64,000 nucleotides of DNA from Agromyces subbeticus DSM 16689 (lineage in GTDB: Bacteria > Actinomycetota > Actinomycetes > Actinomycetales > Microbacteriaceae). The stretch covers positions 1 to 64,000 of the forward strand of contig NZ_ATXG01000020.1 in the NCBI RefSeq assembly GCF_000421565.1, given 5' to 3'. Below are positions 1 to 5,124 of this stretch, piece by piece (position 1 is the first letter of the stretch; each line of letters starts with the position of its first letter). The translations under genes were made by a program, and so were the position numbers. The notes below the pieces were generated by a model. The model was given only the letters and a program-made list of their open reading frames with translations, was not told where the DNA came from and did no database searches.

Positions 1-1
1 C

Positions 2-94
2 ACCCGGTACGACAAGCTCGCCATCACCTACCGCGCCGCCGCCGTCCTCCACGCGGTCATCGCCTGGGCGAAGCACTTGTCAGACACGCCCTAG
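2..94 (+). CDS. IS5-family transposase, C-terminal fragment (cut by window start)
   Basis: Thirty codons of an open frame run from the first bases to TAG at 92-94. The peptide begins TRYDKLA, continues with an alanine/valine-rich helix and ends HLSDTP. This resembles the C-terminal helix of IS5-group DDE transposases of Actinobacteria, where a YDK motif lies just after the catalytic domain. The catalytic residues are outside the window. It marks an insertion sequence at, or inside, the left part of the ICE. A perfect 6-bp hairpin arm pair (GGTCCG/CGGACC) directly follows the stop codon. Confidence 0.7.
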   Translation, partial: TRYDKLAITYRAAAVLHAVIAWAKHLSDTP

Positions 95-109
95 GTCCGA
101 TGCGGCGAA
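91..109 (-). promoter_or_regulatory. Class B box copy next to the transposase end
   Basis: Read on the minus strand this is TTCGCCGCATCGGACCTAG, one mismatch from the copy at 20,461 upstream of the pilin-like gene. It overlaps the transposase stop codon by four bases. It could be an ICE promoter box beside which the IS landed, or part of the IS end. Confidence 0.4.
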
Positions 110-140
110 CGGACCTCTTCAGGTGTAACTCGGCCTCTGC

Positions 141-782
141 TCAGAGGTCGAAGCCGGGGTGCTCGGTGATGCGCCTGCGTGGCGGCGTCGGCGCGGTCGC
201 CTTCCTGGCAGTGAGACCGGCGAGTGCGACGAGGAGGTGGGGATCGCCGGGCTCGGCGCCGAACCTGCGCCAGAGATACCGGTCGGTGAAACGTCTGCCG
301 GAGATCGCCCTCGCGCCCGTGGGTCGGTAGAGGGCGAGGTTCAGCCTCGACCTCGCGTTCGAAGGGTGGACGACGAGAAGCGGGGTGTCGAGCGTAGCTT
401 CGACGCCGGACTTCTTCAGCATCGCGGCTACGGCCTTCCTCGCGACGGGGAGGGTCTTCTTGTCGGCGAAGGCGAACTTCTCACGGCCGCGCCTGGTGTG
501 TCCGCCGAAGGTCCAGTAGAGGCCCGGCTTCCATACCTTCGAGTCGATCAGGGTCACGGTCCGCCCGGTGACGACGGCGTGGTCGATGTTCGCGGTGAAG
601 CCTGGAATCGGGATTCGAAGGTCGTGGAGCACCGACGGTCCGTTGGCATGCGCCATGCGGTCGAGCGCGGCAGCGGTTAGCTGCTCCCCGACCTGCCCGA
701 TCCGTGCGACGTTCTCATTCGCCGCCCACGAGGCATCGGTGAGGGAGGCCCCGGCGCGGCCGACGATGTGCCCGCGGCTCAT
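141..782 (-). CDS. NERD (nuclease-related) domain protein
   Basis: 213 residues. The N-terminal half fits the NERD domain: a GQVGEQ segment with Glu33, an NIDHAVV segment with Asp67, and a TLIDSK segment with Asp80 and Lys82, a PD-(D/E)XK-like arrangement. The C-terminal 100 residues are basic with no recognised domain. The start ATG overlaps the stop of the upstream 58-residue membrane protein (ATGA), so it is the last gene of a coupled three-gene operon. NERD proteins are thought to process DNA or RNA; an ICE role in nucleic-acid processing is inference. Confidence 0.7.
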   Translation of the reverse strand: MSRGHIVGRAGASLTDASWAANENVARIGQVGEQLTAAALDRMAHANGPSVLHDLRIPIPGFTANIDHAVVTGRTVTLIDSKVWKPGLYWTFGGHTRRGREKFAFADKKTLPVARKAVAAMLKKSGVEATLDTPLLVVHPSNARSRLNLALYRPTGARAISGRRFTDRYLWRRFGAEPGDPHLLVALAGLTARKATAPTPPRRRITEHPGFDL

Positions 783-955
783 GCGGTCGCGCCGGTGATC
801 GTATTCCAGATGATGATGCCGACGATCACCGTGACGACAATGACGACGGTGACCTTCCCAGCTCGGCTGCCGAAGGCGTTCGCGAGCTCTTCGCTGGCCT
901 CCTCACGGTTGCGCTGGAAGACGGACTTGGACTGCTTCGGCTGCTGGTTGCTCAT
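779..955 (-). CDS. Small single-pass membrane protein
   Basis: 58 residues: a polar, charged N-terminal half rich in Gln, Lys, Arg and Glu, then one hydrophobic helix (about residues 35-52, Val/Ile-rich), then a short tail. Start chosen at the ATG that overlaps the upstream stop (ATGA) and follows a GGAGAG ribosome-binding site. A longer in-frame extension upstream lies over the neighbouring gene and is rejected. Both neighbours are coupled to it, so it is probably made together with the NERD protein. Function unknown; membrane topology is inferred from hydrophobicity only. Confidence 0.65.
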   Translation of the reverse strand: MSNQQPKQSKSVFQRNREEASEELANAFGSRAGKVTVVIVVTVIVGIIIWNTITGATA

Positions 956-1239
956 GCTCTCTCCGATGCGGCGAAGGAATCGAGGATGAACGCCGTCTCG
1001 TCGAGGATCCGCACCGCCTTGATCTCGATGCGGTCTCGGTGCTCGCGGAAGTGGTGGCCGCAGAACAGGAGCTCGCTCGCGCGGTCCTCGGAATGTGCAG
1101 GGCCGGAGCCGGTAGGGAACCAGGCGACAGCGTACGCGCGAGCTTGGCACTGATCGCAGCGATCGGCGGCGGTCAGGGTCGGCATCTGCTCGCCCTGCTC
1201 AGTCGCCGGTGCGATGTCGGTGGGTGGTGCTTGGGTCAT
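952..1239 (-). CDS. DUF7455-like zinc-ribbon protein
   Basis: 95 residues. Metal-ligand candidates are C28xxC31 (TAADRCDQC) and C60-G-H62-H63 (LLFCGHH). The framework TAADRC, LFCxHH and a late ILDET motif match the small actinobacterial DUF7455 family of unknown function. The start lies exactly 7 nt after a GCCGCGCATAT box, with no Shine-Dalgarno sequence, so a leaderless transcript is predicted. It heads the coupled operon with the 58-residue membrane protein and the NERD protein. Confidence 0.65.
   Translation of the reverse strand: MTQAPPTDIAPATEQGEQMPTLTAADRCDQCQARAYAVAWFPTGSGPAHSEDRASELLFCGHHFREHRDRIEIKAVRILDETAFILDSFAASERA
962..975 (-). promoter_or_regulatory. Class B box before the small membrane protein
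   Basis: Minus strand reads TTCGCCGCATCGGA, 6 nt before the ATG at 955. It lies inside the end of the upstream gene and its GGA also contributes to the ribosome-binding site, so it may be coincidental here. Confidence 0.3.
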
Positions 1240-1246
1240 GCCGCGG

Positions 1247-1257
1247 ATATGCGCGGC
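1247..1257 (-). promoter_or_regulatory. Class A box GCCGCGCATAT, leaderless promoter
   Basis: Seven nt separate the box from the ATG at 1239. The same box and spacing recur at ten other ICE starts. Confidence 0.65.
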
Positions 1258-1260
1258 AGG

Positions 1261-1485
1261 TCAGCCTCGGACGTAGCTGTCGAGAGAGAGGCCTGCCCAG
1301 TGAGCGAGCGCGGCGAGCGAGTCGATCGATGCGCGCTCTCCCTGTCCGATTCGGGTGAGGAGTGCACCTCCGACGCCGGCTTCGACCGCTGCGCCCTTCC
1401 GTGTGATCGCGCGTTCAAGCCGCACCTGGTCGAGGTCAGCGGCGAATGCGGGCATGTCGAACGAGGCCACAGGTTTCAGCGGCAT
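1261..1485 (-). CDS. Small XRE/Cro-type helix-turn-helix protein
   Basis: 74 residues. Residues about 17-65 read as a compact helix-turn-helix: a recognition segment AGVGGALLTRIGQGERASI followed by SLAALAHWAG, typical of Cro/CI-type folds. Start chosen at the ATG preceded by GGAGGTGA with good spacing. An 11-codon leader ORF with its own strong ribosome site ends three nt upstream, suggesting coupling. Likely a local transcriptional regulator of the ICE; its target is not visible. Confidence 0.6.
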   Translation of the reverse strand: MPLKPVASFDMPAFAADLDQVRLERAITRKGAAVEAGVGGALLTRIGQGERASIDSLAALAHWAGLSLDSYVRG

Positions 1486-1488
1486 CCG

Positions 1489-1524
1489 TCACCTCCGGCC
1501 TGCTGGCCGTATCGGTGCTGGCAT
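1489..1524 (-). CDS. Eleven-codon leader ORF upstream of the HTH gene
   Basis: Reads MPAPIRPAGRR and stops. A perfect GGAGGG sits 7 nt before its ATG. The stop TGA is 3 nt from the next ATG, and the next gene's ribosome site lies inside this ORF. That arrangement favours translational coupling or attenuation rather than a functional peptide. Confidence 0.4.
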   Translation of the reverse strand: MPAPIRPAGRR

Positions 1525-1570
1525 CGTCTCGCCCTCCAGTGCGCACGCCGGTCGTGCGACTCCGCGAGGG

Positions 1571-1581
1571 ATATGCGCGGC
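1571..1581 (-). promoter_or_regulatory. Class A box upstream of leader ORF and HTH gene
   Basis: GCCGCGCATAT on the minus strand, about 85 nt before the HTH gene. No start codon follows at 7 nt, so this would give a leadered transcript. Confidence 0.55.
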
Positions 1582-1585
1582 AGCT

Positions 1586-1762
1586 TCAGACGGCTGCGAA
1601 CTCGAGGATCGCCTGCTCTGCGCCGGCCTGAGCCGACGGGTGCTTCACTGCGAGCTTCCGGAGCTTTCCGACCGTCGATCCAGCCTGCACGGCACGGGCG
1701 ATCTCGCCGACGGGGTCGTCGCGGTGTCGCTGCCGGCCGAGCCAGGCATCCAGAGAGGTCAC
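1586..1762 (-). CDS. YozE/SAM-like small protein
   Basis: 58 residues starting at GTG. The segment SLDAWLGRQRHRDDPVGEIA (residues 3-22) resembles YozE-type SAM-like small proteins, in which a WL..Q..RDDPIGDLA core is typical. The first two residues and a Lys/Arg-rich middle follow the usual pattern, and the family is short. A 29-codon ORF at 1759-1848 ends in a TGA overlapping this GTG and may couple translation, but it has no ribosome site and is not called. Function of the family is unknown. Confidence 0.5.
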   Translation of the reverse strand: MTSLDAWLGRQRHRDDPVGEIARAVQAGSTVGKLRKLAVKHPSAQAGAEQAILEFAAV

Positions 1763-1868
1763 CGTCCCATCGTCGCATCCGTCGCGCGGATTCGGAAGCA
1801 GCGCCCCCGCGCCGCCATGCCAAAGGCCGTCGAGGGAGCCTTCGTCATGGCGAGAGTTGCCGGGCCGA

Positions 1869-2123
1869 TCAGCTCCCCGCGGCGGCGGGATCGAGGATGC
1901 TCGCGTTGCGAAGCTCGATCGCCCGACCGAGCATGTCGTGGAGTAGCTCGAGGTGCTCGGCGTCAACGATGATGGCCTCGTCGCAGTCTTGGTCGGAGAT
2001 CGTCACCTCGCCGCCGCCATCGTGGTCGAAGGCGACCGTCACTTCCGGCGCGCCGTCCAGGGGTGCGGTCAGCGTCGTCTCGGTGATGTACTTGGCGTCT
2101 TCGACGAAGGCACGGTTGCTCAT
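1869..2123 (-). CDS. Hypothetical ICE protein, leaderless
   Basis: 84 residues, acidic, ending DPAAAGS; no recognised domain. The first half looks like beta strands (TETTLTAPLDG, EVTVAFD) and the second like a helix (HLELLHDMLGRAIELR). The start was moved inward to the ATG exactly 7 nt after a GCCGCGCATAT box; the longer frame would read through the promoter. It is the first gene of a minus-strand series running toward the left edge of the window. I do not recognise a family. Confidence 0.55.
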   Translation of the reverse strand: MSNRAFVEDAKYITETTLTAPLDGAPEVTVAFDHDGGGEVTISDQDCDEAIIVDAEHLELLHDMLGRAIELRNASILDPAAAGS

Positions 2124-2130
2124 GCCGGGG

Positions 2131-2141
2131 ATATGCGCGGC
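2131..2141 (-). promoter_or_regulatory. Class A box, leaderless promoter
   Basis: GCCGCGCATAT on the minus strand, 7 nt before the ATG at 2123. A TTGACA hexamer directly abuts it but is too close to act as a -35 element. Confidence 0.65.
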
Positions 2142-2213
2142 TGTCAAGGAGGACGTGCTCGCCCCGCCACCACGCCGAGGCGCGCCACCGCACCGGCAAC
2201 GCAGAGGATCGCG

Positions 2214-2288
2214 AGGCAGCCGAACGGGAGCCAGTTCGCCGGCCGAACCCGTGATGAATCAGTCGTCTGGCTGAAGCCTCAGGAGTAG
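2214..2288 (+). pseudogene. Remnant of the N-terminal tag shared by five ICE proteins
   Basis: The open frame reads RQPNGSQFAGRTRDES, then VVWLKPQE and TAG. The RQPxG.QFA....ES signature matches the N-terminus of the proteins starting at 19473, 24707, 41071, 41883 and 42929. No start codon or body domain is present, so this looks like the leftover of a deleted tagged gene. It could instead be a very short peptide from a non-standard start. Confidence 0.4.
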
Positions 2289-2644
2289 AGCCGGCGGATC
2301 GTGTTCCGCACCGTGCGGTGCATCGCCCGGAGCATCGCCTGGTGTTCGGGGGAGCCGAACGCCCCAGCCGAAGCGTCGAGCACGGCGTCCGCGCGCCGAG
2401 TCATCACCTCACCGCCCGGGTGTTCCCAGGAGCGGAAGGTCAGCGCCGTCGTCGCGATGCCCTCACCGTCGAGCACCGTCGTCGCGCCCGTCCTGTGAAG
2501 GTTCAGCCCGACGGTGAAGGAGAGGCGCGCGGAGTCGTCATCCATCTCGAGGATGAAGCCTTGCAAGTCGACCACGCCGGCGACCGTGCGGAGCTCGCCG
2601 TGGCGCTGGAGCTCCACGGACGGCGCAGCGTGCTGAATCGACAT
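2279..2644 (-). CDS. Hypothetical protein
   Basis: 121 residues, no signal peptide or membrane segment, no recognised family. The middle is predicted beta-rich (GFILEMDDDSARLSFTVGL) and the C-terminus helical and basic (MLRAMHRTVRNTIRRLYS). Start taken at the internal ATG (MSIQHAAPSVEL) because the longer frame runs through a strong hairpin and has no ribosome site. A CATGAT hexamer 6 nt upstream of that ATG may be a leaderless -10. Convergent with the tag remnant, overlapping by about 10 bp. Confidence 0.5.
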   Translation of the reverse strand: MSIQHAAPSVELQRHGELRTVAGVVDLQGFILEMDDDSARLSFTVGLNLHRTGATTVLDGEGIATTALTFRSWEHPGGEVMTRRADAVLDASAGAFGSPEHQAMLRAMHRTVRNTIRRLYS

Positions 2645-3027
2645 GCGTCCATCATGCCCGACGACTCCCGGACGAATGAGACCCCCGGCCGCAACTCGAA
2701 AGCGGCCGGGGGTCATAGCGGCGCCGGAACTCCCCAGCGACCAGGCCGAATGAAGTGGAATCATCAGGGCCGTACGCCGCGAATCTGGGGTGAAGGGGAG
2801 ACGTGGCTCCCGATGAGACGTAATAGGGCGGTGGGCCCGCAGACTTTTCGCGTCGCGATCGATCGGCTACCGGAGCGGATGCGGACCTCGACAGCCGAAG
2901 CAGTCGGGGTCTGGTGGATCCCGATTCCCAAGAGGAGAGGTGACACCCAGCCGATCAGGCTGAGCGGATCACCCCCGACTTCGGTCTGCGCGGCACCGAG
3001 CACTGCTCGTGCGGGCGATGGCGATAA
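2645..3027. other. Gene-free stretch with a terminator hairpin
   Basis: Apart from the hairpin at 2680-2714 I see no supported gene. A 79-residue minus-strand frame (2764-3003) lacks a ribosome site and any family resemblance. Confidence 0.6.
2680..2714. terminator. Strong hairpin, probable terminator
   Basis: A perfect 13-bp GC-rich stem (GACCCCCGGCCGC with its complement) around a 9-nt loop. No U-tract, as is common in actinobacteria. It separates the lipoprotein gene from the 2279-2644 gene. Confidence 0.65.
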
Positions 3028-3471
3028 CTACTCGACAGGGGGAGTCGGCCCGGCGAGGCACGCCCCGTCGAGCGGGACATCGACGACGGTCGTCAGCCCT
3101 CCGACGGCCGCGCCGTTCTGCCCGATCAGGCAATCGCCCTTCCAGAGGACTGAGAACGAGACGGAGTCGGCGGCGAGCCCGGTCGGGGTCTCGTCAGGTG
3201 TCACCTGCATCGCGGCGCGATCGAACCCGGCGGTGATGAGCGCGGACGTGAAGTCCCGGCTCGCCGTCGTGCCGGACGCGGAGACTCCGCTCGCGACCTG
3301 GGTGAAGAACGGCAGGTTCGCTTCTGCATCGCCGTCAGGCACGAGGACTGCCGGGGCTACGGGAGGGGTTGTCTCGGGAACTGGTGCCGGCTCAGGGTCG
3401 GCCGCGCATCCGGTGAGGGCGAGGGCAGCCGCGCCGAGCACGACGGGGACGATGATGTTGGCGGCCCTCAT
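3028..3471 (-). CDS. DUF6993-like lipoprotein
   Basis: 147 residues. A lipoprotein signal is clear: short basic N-terminus, hydrophobic core and lipobox LTGC with Cys22. A Pro-rich linker follows, then a domain with the motifs AGFDRAAMQVTPDETPTGLA and SVSFSVLWKGDCLIGQNG. This resembles the DUF6993 lipoproteins common in Microbacteriaceae, function unknown. Start chosen for a GGAGGTCGCCC-ATG ribosome site. Probably anchored in the outer face of the membrane. The strong hairpin at 2680-2714 lies downstream and could end its transcript. Confidence 0.7.
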   Translation of the reverse strand: MRAANIIVPVVLGAAALALTGCAADPEPAPVPETTPPVAPAVLVPDGDAEANLPFFTQVASGVSASGTTASRDFTSALITAGFDRAAMQVTPDETPTGLAADSVSFSVLWKGDCLIGQNGAAVGGLTTVVDVPLDGACLAGPTPPVE

Positions 3472-3504
3472 GGGCGACCTCCGATCTCGAGGTGGGAAGT
3501 GGAC

Positions 3505-3633
3505 GCGTGTCGCACGCAGGTCGTCCGCTGCAGGGTGAAAGGAGAGGCCCAGGAGGTGCCATGAAAACCCCAGTCCGCCTTCGCCGTGTTGAATGCTGGT
3601 CCTCCTGAGTTTCGGCGTTGACGTGCGACACGC
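3505..3633. repeat. Perfect 12-bp inverted repeat beside the tRNA-like cluster
   Basis: GCGTGTCGCACG (3505-3516) and its exact complement (3622-3633) flank 105 bp without a supported gene. The right arm ends one base before the CCA end of the first tRNA-like sequence. Confidence 0.6.
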
Positions 3634-3634
3634 A

Positions 3635-3708
3635 TGGTGGTCTCGTCCGGGATCGAACCGGCCGGTTCCGCCTGGATCGGCGGTGTGTTCCGTTGCAGCA
3701 ACGAGACC
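3635..3708 (-). tRNA. tRNA-like sequence 1, encoded CCA end
   Basis: 74 nt with a perfect 7-bp acceptor stem (GGTCTCG/CGAGACC), discriminator A and an encoded CCA. A T-loop TTCGATC with four paired T-stem bases, a 5-nt variable loop and a 5-bp anticodon stem CCGCC/GGCGG are present. The anticodon loop is only 6 nt (GATCCA, with T then CCA) and the D-stem pairs poorly. It could be a decayed tRNA-Trp-like gene or an unusual element-borne tRNA. Confidence 0.4.
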
Positions 3709-3720
3709 AGCGGGTGTCCT

Positions 3721-3811
3721 CACGGCGGACGGGAATCGAACCCGCCACCCGGGACTCGCTAGCAGTCCCGGCCCGTACCCGTACGGAGTAGCGCCTTGCC
3801 ACTTCCCCCGT
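3721..3811 (-). tRNA. tRNA-like sequence 2
   Basis: 91 nt. The acceptor arms ACGGGGG/CCGCCGT pair with one mismatch, and the T-arm is perfect (GCGGG, TTCGATT, CCCGT). A D-arm-like hairpin with GG in its loop, an extra CCGTAC/GTACGG hairpin and an 8-bp hairpin with loop GCTAGCG lie between. There is no standard 7-nt anticodon loop with T33, so a charged tRNA is doubtful. Confidence 0.35.
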
Positions 3812-3893
3812 GAGGAACCCTGGCGAGCCGCACTGGAGCAGCTCGCGTAGTGAAAGTCGGGCCTGTCCGGTCAGTTCTAGACCCCGATTCTTG

Positions 3894-3958
3894 CGACCTC
3901 GACCGGGCTTGAACCGGCCCCGCGATCTGGCGGGGGAGCACCATGGCTCCTCAAGGCC
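3894..3958 (-). tRNA. tRNA-like sequence 3, shortened
   Basis: 65 nt. Acceptor arms GGCCTTG/CGAGGTC pair over 7 positions (two G-T), the D-stem is GAGC/GCTC with a 6-nt loop, the central stem is CCCCG/CGGGG and the T-arm is GCCGG-TTCAAGC-CCGGT. The variable loop is missing and the central loop lacks T33. It is transcribed in the same direction as the other two. Confidence 0.35.
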
Positions 3959-4040
3959 TCACCGATCAGATCGGTGAAGAAGATGTGTGTCGTTCCCGTG
4001 TGGAGTTCTACGTTCGCCCGGCTTCCCGGGCTCGACCTGC

Positions 4041-4051
4041 ATATGCGCGGC
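4041..4051 (-). promoter_or_regulatory. Class A box upstream of the tRNA-like cluster
   Basis: GCCGCGCATAT pointing at the three tRNA-like sequences, about 80 nt before the first. No coding start follows, so this copy may drive a non-coding transcript. Confidence 0.5.
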
Positions 4052-4080
4052 ACCGACCGGAGTTCGTGCGGGCAAGCAGC

Positions 4081-4176
4081 TCATTGAGCTGCGACGGCGA
4101 GCAACAGCCAGATTGCGATCGCCGACCAAGCGGCCAGAACACCCACGAGCAGCCCTGCGCGGACGAGCGCGCTCAT
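4081..4176 (-). CDS. 31-residue single-helix membrane peptide
   Basis: MSALVRAG, then an almost uninterrupted Leu/Val/Ala/Trp helix, ending AVAAQ. The ATG overlaps the stop codon of the upstream 93-residue gene (TGATG), so translation is coupled. One transmembrane helix fills nearly the whole peptide. It resembles small membrane peptides of conjugative and phage elements only in general character; no family is recognised. Confidence 0.5.
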   Translation of the reverse strand: MSALVRAGLLVGVLAAWSAIAIWLLLAVAAQ

Positions 4177-4457
4177 CAGAACGGCACCTCATCGCAGGCG
4201 ACTGCACCGGCGGAGAGCTCCGGCGCCGCAGCAGGGGCGAGGACTCTGAGGCTCTTCACGAACGGGTTCCGGTGACCGAGCTCGCCACGGACGACGAACC
4301 GGCCCTCTGGCGCATCGACACGGAGGCGGCTGCCGTCGAGGTAGACGAGCCCCGTCACCTCGTACTCCGGCTCGATGACGGAGGCGAAGGTGAACGCGAC
4401 TCTGTCGCCGGTGCGGATGGCGGCAACGTCGTATCGGCCGTCGGTCAGGTGATCCAT
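4176..4457 (-). CDS. Hypothetical ICE protein
   Basis: 93 residues, predicted beta-rich: AAIRTGDRVAFTFASV, EYEVTGLVYLDGSRLRVDA, GRFVVRGEL. The alternation suggests a small barrel, but no named family is recognised. Start taken at MDHLTDG because GGGAG lies 8 nt upstream; the long frame reads through the promoter box. It is coupled to the 31-residue membrane peptide. A class A box lies 22 nt upstream of the start. Confidence 0.55.
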   Translation of the reverse strand: MDHLTDGRYDVAAIRTGDRVAFTFASVIEPEYEVTGLVYLDGSRLRVDAPEGRFVVRGELGHRNPFVKSLRVLAPAAAPELSAGAVACDEVPF

Positions 4458-4479
4458 GTCTGTGCTCCCTTCACCCGAC

Positions 4480-4490
4480 ATATGCGCGGC
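4480..4490 (-). promoter_or_regulatory. Class A box
   Basis: GCCGCGCATAT on the minus strand, 22 nt before the ATG at 4457, giving a leadered transcript with a GGGAG ribosome site. Confidence 0.55.
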
Positions 4491-4619
4491 GATGCCGGCG
4501 CGCACCTGGCTGCCCTTTGCGCCGAGATGCAACCGAAGCAGCTGAGCCGGACATCCGTGATTGAGCACGCCGCACAGCGAGCTCCGCAGTTCACCTGCAC
4601 CGAGACGAAGGAGAATCCC

Positions 4620-5045
4620 TTGAAGGCTGTCCTCAAGAAGTTGGCGGCCGCAACTGCCATCGGTGCCGCGCTCTCCCTGACGATGATCGCGGCGCCAGCG
4701 CAGGCCGTCGTCCCCGTGCTCTCCAGCAACATCCAGCTCTGCCGGTACTTCCCGCACGACGGCTTCGGCGGGCAGCTCCAGTACAGCGACGGCGGCTCGA
4801 GGTGCGCCCAGGTGTACACGAACACGAACCTGAACGTCCGGACCGGACCCGGCGCTGGATACTCCTACGCCGGCTACACCCTGACCGCCGGCAAGGTCTA
4901 CGAGTTCGATTGCTGGTCGACCGGCAGCTACGTCGACGGCGACAACATCTGGCTCAAGGTCTACACCGCTGGTGGCAGCCGTTGGGTCTCCGACCGGTAC
5001 GTGTACACCGGAGCCAATGTGACGACCACGCTCCAGCCCTGCTGA
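4620..5045 (+). CDS. Secreted SH3-like (SH3b) protein
   Basis: 141 residues from a TTG start preceded by AAGGAG with 6-nt spacing. Residues 1-29 form a classic Sec signal peptide with a basic N-terminus, hydrophobic core and AQA cleavage site. The mature part contains a bacterial SH3 domain: LNVRTGPGAGYSYAGYTL, VYEFDCWSTG and WLKVYTAGGSRWVSDRYV. Such domains bind cell-wall peptides. It is the only plus-strand gene in this part of the ICE and converges with the transfer genes across a terminator. A surface role during mating is inference. Confidence 0.75.
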   Translation: MKAVLKKLAAATAIGAALSLTMIAAPAQAVVPVLSSNIQLCRYFPHDGFGGQLQYSDGGSRCAQVYTNTNLNVRTGPGAGYSYAGYTLTAGKVYEFDCWSTGSYVDGDNIWLKVYTAGGSRWVSDRYVYTGANVTTTLQPC

Positions 5046-5070
5046 GCTCCCCGATCACGCGCTCACCCTA

Positions 5071-5109
5071 CGAACAGGGGCCCGGCATGCATTGCCGGGT
5101 CCCTGTTCG
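5071..5109. terminator. Bidirectional terminator hairpin
   Basis: CGAACAGGG and CCCGGCA pair with TGCCGGG and CCCTGTTCG around a TGCAT loop, giving a long stem with one internal mismatch. It lies between the convergent SH3-like and replication-relaxation genes. Confidence 0.75.
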
Positions 5110-5124
5110 CTTGCCGCCTGCTGG

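Noticed and set aside
1759-1848. 29-codon ORF whose TGA overlaps the GTG of the YozE-like gene
   Set aside because: Coupling is possible, but there is no ribosome site and no sequence character to support a peptide.
2131-2147. TTGACA next to the class A box as a -35 element
   Set aside because: It abuts the box instead of lying about 17 bp upstream, and other copies lack it.
2764-3003. 79-codon minus-strand frame with a hydrophobic patch
   Set aside because: No ribosome site, no family and a doubtful composition.
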